DNA of 6,235 nt from Gammaproteobacteria bacterium (lineage in GTDB: Bacteria > Pseudomonadota > Gammaproteobacteria > SZUA-140): assembly GCA_026994735.1 (NCBI GenBank), contig JALWQD010000168.1, forward strand, positions 1-6,235, read 5' to 3'. The notes beneath the pieces are model-generated. The model ran no database searches. It was not told the origin of the DNA and saw nothing but the letters and a program-made list of their open reading frames with translations. Both the position numbers and the translations under genes were made by a program. Positions 1 through 6,235 of the stretch are shown in pieces (the stretch's first letter is position 1; every line of letters starts with the position of its first letter).

Positions 1-563
1 CGCTGGCGGCAGTGACCCTGCGAAATATGGATATGGAAGAGATCCCGAAAATTTCGGTTATTACCTCCGTTTTTTTCATCTCGTCATTGATTCATGTTCC
101 CATTGGTCCAACAAGTGTGCATTTGATTCTTAATGGTCTGGTTGGCATTGTCCTGGGTAGACGCGCTTTCCCGGCGATATTACTGGGCCTGGTGTTGCAA
201 GCCTTGCTTTTCGGCCATGGCGGTTTGACCGTCCTCGGGGTCAATGCCTTGATGATGGGGGGTGGGGGCTTGTGTGCCTATGGTGTCTGGCAGCTACGCC
301 ACCGCTTCACGCTCGAGCGCAAGGAATTTATCTTTGGTGCTCTCGCCGGGGCGACGGGGACGGTGTTTTCCGGTCTCGTGCTGGCGTTGGCTCTGGTGAC
401 AACGGGAGAGGCCTTTTTTGCCACAGCCGGATATGTACTGCTGGTACATATACCGATTATGGTGGTTGAGGGTTTTGTTGTTGGCGCTTGTGCATCCTTT
501 CTCAAGCGGACAAAGCCCGAGATTCTGGCCGGAGAGACAGTGGCCCTGCAGAGCAAAGCCTAA
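1..563 (+). CDS. cbiM: ECF metal transporter substrate-binding component, CbiM/NikM family (5'-truncated by window edge)
   Basis: Substrate-specific (S) membrane component of an ECF ABC transporter for Ni(II) or Co(II), in the cytoplasmic membrane. The frame is open to base 1, so the gene starts outside the window; an internal GTG at 12 is not the likely start. About 187 residues of a protein usually around 200-250 long are visible. Seen: several hydrophobic segments, the family patterns TSVHLILNGLVG and LLFGHGGLTVLGVN, and the closing pattern HIPIMVVEGFVVG followed by a basic end, FLKRTKPEIL, all typical of CbiM. The His of TSVHL (codon 120-122) matches the conserved His that, with the N-terminal Met-His of the mature protein, binds metal in NikM structures. 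That N-terminus is not visible. No NikN-like extension is fused at the C-terminus. cbiQ follows after 55 bases. Nickel rather than cobalt is inferred from the absence of cbiN downstream and the nearby nikR. Family call is strong, substrate uncertain. Confidence 0.9.
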   Translation, partial: LAAVTLRNMDMEEIPKISVITSVFFISSLIHVPIGPTSVHLILNGLVGIVLGRRAFPAILLGLVLQALLFGHGGLTVLGVNALMMGGGGLCAYGVWQLRHRFTLERKEFIFGALAGATGTVFSGLVLALALVTTGEAFFATAGYVLLVHIPIMVVEGFVVGACASFLKRTKPEILAGETVALQSKA

Positions 564-608
564 CCGAGCTTTTTATCTTGTTGCTGATGTTACCGTTTTC
601 TGTTCTCT

Positions 609-614
609 GGAGAG
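609..614 (+). promoter_or_regulatory. Ribosome binding site of cbiQ
   Basis: GGAGAG lies four bases before the ATG at 619. It supports that start and independent translation of cbiQ after the 55-base gap that follows cbiM. Confidence 0.65.
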
Positions 615-618
615 TTGA

Positions 619-1407
619 ATGCCCCTAGATATTGATCGTTTTGCTCATCTGGCGTCACCTATTCAACGTTGGGATCCACGTTTCAAAATTGCTTCCCTGG
701 GCATGTTGGCTCTGGCCATTGCGATGATCAAGACTGTCCCGGTGGCTTTTCTGGCCTTGCTGCTGGCACTGATCGTCATGGTTGTGAGTGCATTGCCAAT
801 GCACTTTATTCGTCACGGGTTGTCGTTCGTGTTGTTTTTCCTGATCCCGTTTTTTCTCATTATGCCGTTGACCTATCCGGGCGAGGCCAGTTTTCATGTC
901 CTCGGACTGCCTTTTTCCTGGGACGGACTGCGGCTGGCGACACTGATCTTTGTCAAGGCGATTGCCATTGTATTGACGACATTTGTTATCTTTGGCAGCA
1001 GTCGTTTCGATATTTCAATGATATCCCTGCAGTACCTCAAATGCCCGACAGTGGTTGTCCAGATGCTGCTTTTTACCTATCGCTATACCTTTGTCTTCCT
1101 CGAGGAAATGCGCCGCATGCAAACTTCCATGCGTGCCCGTGGTTTTGTTCCGAAGACAGATCGCAATACATTGAAAATATATGGTAATTTTGTTGGCACG
1201 CTACTGGTACGCAGCTTTGAACGTACCGAACGTGTTTACAAGGCAATGCTGTCGAAAGGTTATCAGGGCGAGTTTCACACCCTGGTTACCTTTGCCAGTG
1301 ATCGCCGGGATTATTATAAGGCCGTCGTCATTTTCGCGCTGATGGTTGCCATGATCTGGCTCGATTGGAGCGGTCAGTTTGCGCCAGCACTTGAGGCCTG
1401 GTACTAA
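619..1407 (+). CDS. cbiQ: ECF transporter T component, CbiQ/NikQ family
   Basis: Transmembrane coupling (T) protein of the ECF transporter; it joins the substrate-binding M protein to the ATPase and transmits the ATP-driven movement. It has 262 residues, a normal length for CbiQ. Seen: the N-terminal family signature with D19-P20-R21 and K23, hydrophobic segments at about 24-37, 40-57, 65-83, 104-125 and 239-256, and a long amphipathic cytoplasmic region between the last two. This region holds both coupling-helix motifs: M-R-A-R-G-F at 171-176 and M-L-S-K-G-Y-Q-G at 210-217. The second usually reads x-R-G; here Lys replaces Arg, a conservative change. The ATG at 619 has a good ribosome binding site. 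The ATPase gene follows after 110 bases, a rather long gap for these operons. The family is clear; whether the substrate is Ni(II) or Co(II) cannot be read from this subunit. Confidence 0.93.
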   Translation: MPLDIDRFAHLASPIQRWDPRFKIASLGMLALAIAMIKTVPVAFLALLLALIVMVVSALPMHFIRHGLSFVLFFLIPFFLIMPLTYPGEASFHVLGLPFSWDGLRLATLIFVKAIAIVLTTFVIFGSSRFDISMISLQYLKCPTVVVQMLLFTYRYTFVFLEEMRRMQTSMRARGFVPKTDRNTLKIYGNFVGTLLVRSFERTERVYKAMLSKGYQGEFHTLVTFASDRRDYYKAVVIFALMVAMIWLDWSGQFAPALEAWY

Positions 1408-1490
1408 CCATTGCGCGAGACATTTCTTGCAACGCGTATGTAGGATTGCTGCTCTGATCCAGCGGATTGTAGTGGCAGGATCCATTGAAT

Positions 1491-1503
1491 TGCCCTGCGG
1501 GCA
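1491..1503 (+). promoter_or_regulatory. Small hairpin just before the cbiO ribosome binding site
   Basis: TGCCC-TGC-GGGCA is a perfect five-base-pair stem with a three-base loop. It ends two bases before the GAAGGA ribosome binding site of the ATPase gene, within the 110-base gap after cbiQ. It could affect translation start or mRNA stability; no T-run follows, so it is not a terminator. The structure is seen; the role is speculation. Confidence 0.3.
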
Positions 1504-1505
1504 CG

Positions 1506-1510
1506 AAGGA
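1506..1510 (+). promoter_or_regulatory. Ribosome binding site that fixes the cbiO start
   Basis: AAGGA ends seven bases before the ATG at 1518. It favours this start over an in-frame TTG at 1485, which has no such site, and over a second in-frame ATG at 1533. Confidence 0.75.
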
Positions 1511-1517
1511 ATATCTG

Positions 1518-2570
<1,053 letters not shown>

Positions 2571-2612
2571 CGGCCTGGCAAAATAAAAAGTCGGCAAGTG
2601 AGATCGGCAAGG

Positions 2613-2642
2613 CCTGCTGGCTCTGGCTCCCAGCCGGGCAGG
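2613..2642. repeat. G+C-rich imperfect inverted repeat
   Basis: CCTGC at 2613-2617 pairs with GCAGG at 2638-2642, and an inner GGCT pairs with AGCC, with one wobble and one bulge around a nine-base loop. It lies 42 bases after the cbiO stop. No T-run follows, so it is not a standard intrinsic terminator; it could protect the mRNA 3' end. Some such pairing is expected by chance in G+C-rich DNA. Confidence 0.35.
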
Positions 2643-2734
2643 AGGGATATGCCCCTCAGGTATTGTGGTACGTCAGGCGAGGGATTCCCGGGTCCGTTTG
2701 GGCGGTTTGGTGCTTGTAAACGGTTTTGTAGGGC

Positions 2735-2796
2735 CAGCCTGAAAGGGAAGTCCCGGCGTTTTTCCTTCTCTATCGGTATTTTTTCAGGCTGCTTTT
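2735..2796 (+). terminator. Candidate terminator: 10-bp perfect inverted repeat between convergent operons
   Basis: CAGCCTGAAA (2735-2744) pairs perfectly with TTTCAGGCTG (2782-2791) and is followed on the + strand by CTTTT. The loop is 37 bases, long for an intrinsic terminator, and contains a small GGG-AAGT-CCC hairpin. Its place between two convergent operons fits a terminator for the uptake operon. On the - strand no T-run follows the stem, so termination of copA would need another mechanism. The repeat is seen, its function inferred. Confidence 0.35.
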
Positions 2797-2825
2797 GAAT
2801 AACAGAATGTGTCCTATGGCATTGT

Positions 2826-5279
2826 TCAGTTCTGCTCTGTCGTCTGTGCAAATCGGCGCAGGCGCAAACTGTTGCTGACGACAAAGAGACTGGAAATGCT
2901 CATCGCGCCAGCCGCTAGCATAGGGTTCAGCAACGGTCCGCCAAAAGGGTAGAGGATGCCGGCGGCAATAGGAATGAGAAAGATATTGTAGGCGTAGGCC
3001 CAGAAAAAGTTCATGCGAATAATCGCCAGTGTTTGCCGCGATAGATCGATTGTTCTTTCCAGGCCACGCAAGTCACCGGAAATAAGAATGACATCGCCGG
3101 CTTCGACCGCGATATCGGTGCCTGTGCCGATGGCAATGCCGACATCAGCTTGCGCCAATGCTGGTGCATCATTAATGCCATCGCCAACAAAGGCTACTCG
3201 TTCACCCTGTTGTTGCAGACGTCTCACTTCCTCCGCCTTGTCGCCGGGCATGACATCAGCAATAAAACGGTCTATGCCTGCCTGTTCGGCAATGGCGCGT
3301 GCGCTGGCGGCATTGTCTCCCGTTAACATCAGGGTCTTCAGGCCCTTCTTGTGTAAAGCTTTCAGGGTCTTGCGACTCTCTGTTTTGATGGCGTCGGCGA
3401 CAGCCAGCAGCAAAATTAAATGATGATCATAGGTGGCAAAGAGTATCGTTTTGCCGCTTTCAGTCATTTCCGCTGTCAGGGGCGCGAATTCTGCAACATT
3501 AAAGCCAAGTTGTGTCATGTAGCGCTCGGCTCCGATATGCAGGGCTAAACCGTTGACGGTTGCTGACAGCCCCAGCCCAGGTTGAGCCTCGATATTTTCT
3601 GCAGCCGGTAATATCAGCTTCCGTTCTTCCGCGGCAGTGACGATGGCTCGGGCAATCGGGTGCTCACTATGGTTTTCTGCTGCGGCTACCAGTGCCAGCG
3701 CGTTGTCTTCGTCGTAGTCGAAGGCGTGGATATTTGTCAGCCGCGGCTTGCCTTCGGTCAGGGTTCCGGTCTTATCGAGGATAACGGTGGTGATGCCGGC
3801 AAGGGCTTCGAGGGCTGTGCCCTTACGAAAGAGAATGCCCATCTCGGCGGCGCGTCCGGTGCCGACCATGATGGCCGTCGGGGTTGCCAGGCCCATAGCA
3901 CAGGGGCAGGCAATAAGTAGCACACTGACCGCGCAGACGAAGGCCAGACTGAGCGCCGGTGTCGGGCCAAAGGTTAACCAGACTACAAATGTCAGCATCG
4001 CCAATATCAGGACGACAGGGACAAAGATGGCAGCAATACGGTCGGCGATTATCTGGATACGAGGTTTGCCCGCCTGTGCTTCTTCAACCAGCCGAATGAT
4101 GTGTGCCAGAGTGGTATCGCTACCAACACGTGTTGCGCGCAGGGTCAGGCTGCCCTGGCCATTGACTGTGCCGCCAGTGATTTCGCAATGAAGACTCTTT
4201 TCCGCCGGCATGGGTTCGCCAGTGAGCATCGATTCATCGACGTAAGAATGGCCACGGATAATAATGCCATCGGCAGGGATCCGCTCACCCGGGCGTACAT
4301 GAATGATGTCATCGGGCAGCAGTTCTGTGCTGGCGATTTCGATCAGCTCGCCATTGCGTTCGACACGCGCTGTCTTTACCTGTAGATCGAGCAATCGGCG
4401 GATAGCGGCTGAAGTCTGGCCGCGGGCGCGGGCTTCGAGGAAGCGGCCAAGCAGGATCAACGTTACAATGACGGCGGCAGATTCAAAATAACTTTGTGCT
4501 GTACCGGCGGGGAAGGCCTCAGGAACAAGCAAGGCCAATAGCGAGTAGATATAGGCCGCCGAGGCACCAATCATGACGAGGGCATTCATGCCTGGGCTGA
4601 GGTGGCGAATTTCCTTGAAGCCGAGGATGAAAAAACGTCTGCCGGCAAAAAAAAGGACGGGTGTGGCCAGAAGTGCTTCGATCAAATGCCATGTCTGGGC
4701 ACTGAATTGCTGTGTGAATGCCCGCTCTATGGTGGCTGACAGCATGGGCAGCATGGCGATCAACACCAGTGGCAGTGTCAGGCTGGCAGCGACAAGCAGG
4801 TCGCGATGCAAGGCCTTGTCTTGGTCTGCTGCCGGCGCATTTTCCTCCGTTGTGGCCAGCTTGTCATTGCGGACCTGATAGCCGGCTTTTTCAATGACTG
4901 ACTGAATTACCGCCTGGTTAGTGGTGGCTGGCAGCCAGCGGATATGGGCGCGATTGGTGGCGAGGTTAACCGTCGATTCGAGAATGCCCGGTGTTTTTGC
5001 CAGAGCCCGTTCAACGCGACCAACACAGCTGGCACAGCTCATCCCGTCAATGAGCAGGTCGGCGTTATCGCTGCTTACCGAATAACCGGCATGTTCGACG
5101 GCATTGACGATTTCCTGGGCACGGGTCTTGCTCTCGTCGTAGGTAATATGAGCCTTTTCTGTACTGAGGTTGACGCTGACACTGGCAATACCGGTCAGCT
5201 TGTTGATGGCGCGTTCAACACGGCCAACACAGCTGGCGCAGCTCATATCACGAATATTGAGATTGATTTCAGAGGTCAT
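2826..5279 (-). CDS. copA: Copper-exporting P1B-1-type ATPase CopA
   Basis: Cytoplasmic-membrane pump that exports Cu(I) (also Ag(I)) at the cost of ATP. It has 817 residues, full length for a CopA with two N-terminal HMA domains. Seen: HMA domains with C14-A-S-C17 and C82-A-S-C85; eight hydrophobic segments; actuator motif T353-G-E355; membrane metal site C458-P-C460; phosphorylation motif D502-KTGT; H540-P541 in SEHPIA; TGD at 653-655; G699-DGINDAP; then Y764-N765 and M793-S-x-S-S. The combination CPC, YN and MSxSS is the accepted signature of Cu(I)-specific P1B-1 pumps, so Zn or Co specificity is unlikely. The start at 5279 has an AGGA five bases upstream. It is the last gene of a copZ-csoR-copA operon, 34 bases after the repressor gene, and is probably induced by copper through that repressor. 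Runs of eight and six T in codons 209-217 are intact. Confidence 0.96.
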   Translation of the reverse strand: MTSEINLNIRDMSCASCVGRVERAINKLTGIASVSVNLSTEKAHITYDESKTRAQEIVNAVEHAGYSVSSDNADLLIDGMSCASCVGRVERALAKTPGILESTVNLATNRAHIRWLPATTNQAVIQSVIEKAGYQVRNDKLATTEENAPAADQDKALHRDLLVAASLTLPLVLIAMLPMLSATIERAFTQQFSAQTWHLIEALLATPVLFFAGRRFFILGFKEIRHLSPGMNALVMIGASAAYIYSLLALLVPEAFPAGTAQSYFESAAVIVTLILLGRFLEARARGQTSAAIRRLLDLQVKTARVERNGELIEIASTELLPDDIIHVRPGERIPADGIIIRGHSYVDESMLTGEPMPAEKSLHCEITGGTVNGQGSLTLRATRVGSDTTLAHIIRLVEEAQAGKPRIQIIADRIAAIFVPVVLILAMLTFVVWLTFGPTPALSLAFVCAVSVLLIACPCAMGLATPTAIMVGTGRAAEMGILFRKGTALEALAGITTVILDKTGTLTEGKPRLTNIHAFDYDEDNALALVAAAENHSEHPIARAIVTAAEERKLILPAAENIEAQPGLGLSATVNGLALHIGAERYMTQLGFNVAEFAPLTAEMTESGKTILFATYDHHLILLLAVADAIKTESRKTLKALHKKGLKTLMLTGDNAASARAIAEQAGIDRFIADVMPGDKAEEVRRLQQQGERVAFVGDGINDAPALAQADVGIAIGTGTDIAVEAGDVILISGDLRGLERTIDLSRQTLAIIRMNFFWAYAYNIFLIPIAAGILYPFGGPLLNPMLAAGAMSISSLFVVSNSLRLRRFAQTTEQN
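5004..5246 (-). repeat. Duplicated HMA metal-binding motif inside copA
   Basis: The blocks 5208-5246 (HMA1) and 5004-5042 (HMA2) encode the same 13 residues, M-S-C-A-S-C followed by VGRVERA. They differ at only five of 39 bases, all synonymous. The rest of the two domains differs more. This shows an internal domain duplication in which the metal-binding helix is held constant. Confidence 0.8.
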
Positions 5280-5284
5280 GGTTT

Positions 5285-5288
5285 TCCT
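5285..5288 (-). promoter_or_regulatory. Ribosome binding site of copA
   Basis: Read on the - strand, AGGA lies five bases before the ATG at 5279. It supports this start and the full length of the first HMA domain. Confidence 0.6.
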
Positions 5289-5313
5289 GCAAATGGATTG
5301 CCGTCATCATGTC

Positions 5314-5607
5314 TTAACGATACTTTAATATTTCCATGAGTTCATCGACGATGATGCTGCTATCACCCCGTTGGGCAGCCGTGGCGACATGATCATGCAG
5401 ATGGCTGCGCAAAACTTTCTCACCCACCTTGTTGACAGCGCCATTGATGGCCTTCAATTGTCGCAGGACATCGACACAATAGATCTTTTCATCATCGAGC
5501 ATGCGCAAGACACCTTCGACATGACCACGAATTGAAACCAGGCGCTGATGAGCATCCTGGCGCGTTTTTTCGTCAAGATTCAGCTGCTGACAGCACGGTG
5601 CTGTCAT
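5314..5607 (-). CDS. csoR: CsoR/RcnR-family metal-responsive repressor with a C-H-H ligand set
   Basis: Small, all-helical DNA-binding repressor (97 residues, usual for the family) that leaves its operator on binding metal. Seen: the family core with R-L near 22-23, I-R-G-H-V at 26-30, the conserved Cys C44 in YCVDVL, and H69-L-H-D-H73. By spacing from C44, the standard ligand positions read W = D12, X = C44, Y = H69, Z = H73. Copper-sensing CsoR usually has Cys at Z; nickel/cobalt-sensing RcnR has His at W and Z. This protein is thus between the two. From memory, Thermus thermophilus CsoR also has C-H-H, senses Cu(I) and lies in the same gene order copZ-csoR-copA, so copper sensing is the best reading. 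Extra C5-C6 at the N-terminus and H71 could add ligands. The start overlaps the copZ stop in ATGA, implying translational coupling; no strong ribosome binding site of its own is visible. Nickel or broader metal response is the alternative. Confidence 0.9.
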   Translation of the reverse strand: MTAPCCQQLNLDEKTRQDAHQRLVSIRGHVEGVLRMLDDEKIYCVDVLRQLKAINGAVNKVGEKVLRSHLHDHVATAAQRGDSSIIVDELMEILKYR

Positions 5608-5807
5608 GTCTCGACAGAGGCGCTGTAGCCAGCTTCCTCGATCGCAGCGATCAGGCTTGCCGTTGATGCAGTGCCGCTGATCTGGGCTTGGCCCTGTTCG
5701 TGGCTGACGCTGTGAATGGTTTCAACGCCAGTGACCCTGGCCAGGGCCTCTTTCACCGCAGCACTGCAGTGAGCGCAGCTCATGCCGTCAATTTTAATGG
5801 TTATCAT
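5604..5807 (-). CDS. copZ: Small copper chaperone, HMA-domain protein CopZ
   Basis: A single heavy-metal-associated domain of 67 residues, the usual CopZ/Atx1-like size, soluble in the cytoplasm. It binds Cu(I) through C11 and C14 of GMSCAHC (8-14) and passes it to CopA and probably to the repressor. The His between the two Cys is common in bacterial CopZ, while the HMA domains of CopA here have C-A-S-C. The closing pattern IEEAGYSASV is typical of the fold. It is the first gene of the operon, with GGGAG eight bases before the ATG, and its stop overlaps the repressor start. The G/C-tract operator just upstream suggests repression by CsoR and copper induction. Confidence 0.92.
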   Translation of the reverse strand: MITIKIDGMSCAHCSAAVKEALARVTGVETIHSVSHEQGQAQISGTASTASLIAAIEEAGYSASVET

Positions 5808-5815
5808 GATAGTTT

Positions 5816-5820
5816 CTCCC
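5816..5820 (-). promoter_or_regulatory. Ribosome binding site of copZ
   Basis: On the - strand GGGAG lies eight bases before the ATG at 5807 and supports that start. Confidence 0.7.
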
Positions 5821-5824
5821 GTTG

Positions 5825-5857
5825 TTTATATGCTTCCCCCCCTGGGGAGGGGTACAA
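5825..5857 (-). promoter_or_regulatory. Candidate promoter of copZ-csoR-copA
   Basis: On the - strand, TTGTAC (5857-5852) and TATAAA (5830-5825) could serve as -35 and -10. The spacing of 21 bases is too long for a strong sigma-70 promoter; taking CATATA (5832-5827) shortens it to 19. The -10 lies close to the copZ ribosome binding site, so the leader would be very short. The G/C tract operator fills the spacer. Confidence 0.35.
5836..5852. promoter_or_regulatory. Candidate CsoR-family operator (G/C-tract pseudo-palindrome)
   Basis: On the + strand seven C, one T, four G, one A and four G follow each other, flanked by TA on the right. Runs of G and C around a short centre are the known recognition style of CsoR/RcnR repressors, which read A-form-like G tracts. 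It sits in the promoter region of copZ, the operon that encodes the repressor, so autorepression is the natural inference. Nothing else in the window resembles it. Confidence 0.6.
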
Positions 5858-5859
5858 TA

Positions 5860-5877
5860 ACACTCCTTTGATAGTGT
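5860..5877. promoter_or_regulatory. Inverted repeat ACACT-N8-AGTGT overlapping the nikR promoter
   Basis: ACACT (5860-5864) and AGTGT (5873-5877) form a perfect five-base inverted repeat over the putative -35 of nikR. It could be an operator, for example for NikR itself. It does not match the E. coli NikR site GTATGA-N16-TCATAC, and five-base arms can occur by chance. Confidence 0.25.
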
Positions 5878-5896
5878 CCGCTAGTCTCTATATAGG
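5868..5896 (+). promoter_or_regulatory. Candidate promoter of nikR
   Basis: TTGATA (5868-5873) and TATAGG (5891-5896) are 17 bases apart, fitting a sigma-70 promoter with a good -35 and a moderate -10. The A+T-rich stretch that follows (about 5897-5920) also holds TATTAT at 5898-5903, a better -10 by itself but without a matching -35. Confidence 0.4.
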
Positions 5897-5920
5897 TTAT
5901 TATTTTCAAAATCCAAAAAT

Positions 5921-5925
5921 AAGGA
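5921..5925 (+). promoter_or_regulatory. Ribosome binding site that decides the nikR start
   Basis: AAGGA ends eight bases before the GTG at 5934, an ideal distance. The in-frame ATG at 5925 overlaps this site and so is unlikely to be used. Confidence 0.65.
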
Positions 5926-5933
5926 TGGTTGCC

Positions 5934-6235
5934 GTGGAAAGAATTACCATGTCTCTAGATGAGGCGCTGGCTGAGAAGTTCGATGAATTTATTGCCCGCC
6001 ATGGTTATACCAACCGTTCGGAAGCGATGCGTGACCTGATTCGGCGAGCGTTGCATGAAGAGCATTTGGACGATGACGACGAGGGTCATTGTGTGGCTGC
6101 CCTGAGCTATGTCTATAACCACCATGAGCTGGAGTTAGCGAGCAGAATTACCCGTGTGCACCATCATCATCATGCGTTGAACCTGGCCAGTATGCATGTT
6201 CACCTTGATCATGATAACTGTCTCGAAATTGCCAT
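5934..6235 (+). CDS. nikR: Nickel-responsive transcriptional regulator NikR (3'-truncated by window edge)
   Basis: Ribbon-helix-helix repressor that binds Ni(II) and then DNA to shut down nickel uptake. About 100 of the usual 130-150 residues are visible. The GTG start is chosen from the ribosome binding site and gives V-E-R-I-T-M-S-L-D, which aligns well with the start of E. coli NikR; the alternative ATG at 5925 adds three residues. Seen: the DNA-binding strand RITMSL (3-8), the helices with GYTNRSEAMRDLIR at 24-37, an acidic linker with DDDDE at 46-50, and the nickel-binding ACT-like domain. The four high-affinity square-planar ligands are all present: H77, H88, H90 and C96, matching E. 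coli H76, H87, H89 and C95. A run of five His (76-80) replaces the four of E. coli. The gene is divergent from the copper operon. Its likely target is the ECF uptake operon on the left, whose promoter is outside the window. Confidence 0.95.
   Translation, partial: MERITMSLDEALAEKFDEFIARHGYTNRSEAMRDLIRRALHEEHLDDDDEGHCVAALSYVYNHHELELASRITRVHHHHHALNLASMHVHLDHDNCLEIA

Larger units (their letters stand above)
2571..2825. other. Intergenic region between convergent cbiO and copA
   Basis: These 255 bases separate the ends of two operons that run toward each other. No open frame here has a ribosome binding site with a recognisable product. The stretch holds two inverted repeats, listed separately, and nothing else that I can support. 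Confidence 0.6.

Noticed and set aside
1485..1517. TTG at 1485 as the start of cbiO, adding 11 residues
   Set aside because: No ribosome binding site precedes it, and the extra residues would fall across the hairpin; the ATG at 1518 has AAGGA at a good distance.
2598..2798. Possible 66-residue gene in the intergenic region
   Set aside because: No recognisable domain and no convincing ribosome binding site; it crosses the inverted repeats and looks like chance in G+C-rich DNA.
4618..4654. Runs of eight and six T on the coding strand of copA as a programmed frameshift site, by analogy with E. coli CopA(Z)
   Set aside because: They lie in the membrane part (codons 209-217), not after an HMA domain as in E. 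coli, and a separate copZ already exists in the operon. No downstream stimulatory structure was evident.
5821..5880. MerR/CueR-type operator with a 19-base spacer in the copZ promoter
   Set aside because: The spacer length of one reading would fit, but the element is made of G and C tracts, unlike CueR sites, and the operon encodes a CsoR-family repressor; no merR-type gene is visible.
5925..5927. ATG at 5925 as the start of nikR
   Set aside because: It overlaps the AAGGA ribosome binding site; the GTG at 5934 has ideal spacing and aligns with the E. coli NikR N-terminus.

Overview
The window is about 6.2 kb of bacterial DNA of moderate G+C, densely coding, and devoted to transition-metal handling. 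The genes suggest a proteobacterium, most likely a gammaproteobacterium: a NikR of the Escherichia coli type, a CopA with two N-terminal metal-binding domains, and a three-gene copper operon. This lineage call is inference from protein style only. I see no insertion sequence, integrase, tRNA, rRNA, CRISPR array or phage gene.

Left part (1-2570, + strand): the end of an energy-coupling-factor (ECF) metal uptake operon. It holds the C-terminal part of the substrate-binding membrane protein (CbiM/NikM), the T component (CbiQ/NikQ) and the ATPase (CbiO/NikO). No cbiN lies between M and Q, and a nikR gene is nearby, so nickel is a more likely substrate than cobalt, but this is not proven. The ATPase carries an unusual C-terminal tail of about 80 residues with 32 histidines. 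It ends in a pure CAC-GAC hexanucleotide tandem repeat.

Middle (2571-2825): a 255-base stretch between convergent genes, with no supportable gene but two inverted repeats, one a candidate terminator.

Right-centre (2826-5807, - strand): a copper efflux operon transcribed right to left in the order copZ (small copper chaperone), csoR-like repressor, copA (P1B-1 Cu(I)-exporting ATPase). copZ and csoR overlap by ATGA. The repressor has a C-H-H metal-ligand set in place of the C-H-C set of classical CsoR. A G/C-tract pseudo-palindrome typical of CsoR/RcnR operators lies in the copZ promoter region.

Right end (5808-6235): a divergent promoter region, then nikR on the + strand, cut by the window edge but with all four high-affinity nickel ligands visible.

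Together: the ECF system brings in Ni(II) (or Co(II)), the His-rich tail of its ATPase probably buffers the metal at the cytoplasmic face, and NikR presumably represses uptake when nickel is plentiful. The inserted copZ-csoR-copA unit senses and exports copper. The juxtaposition, the unusual repressor ligand set and the His-rich ATPase are the points most worth follow-up.
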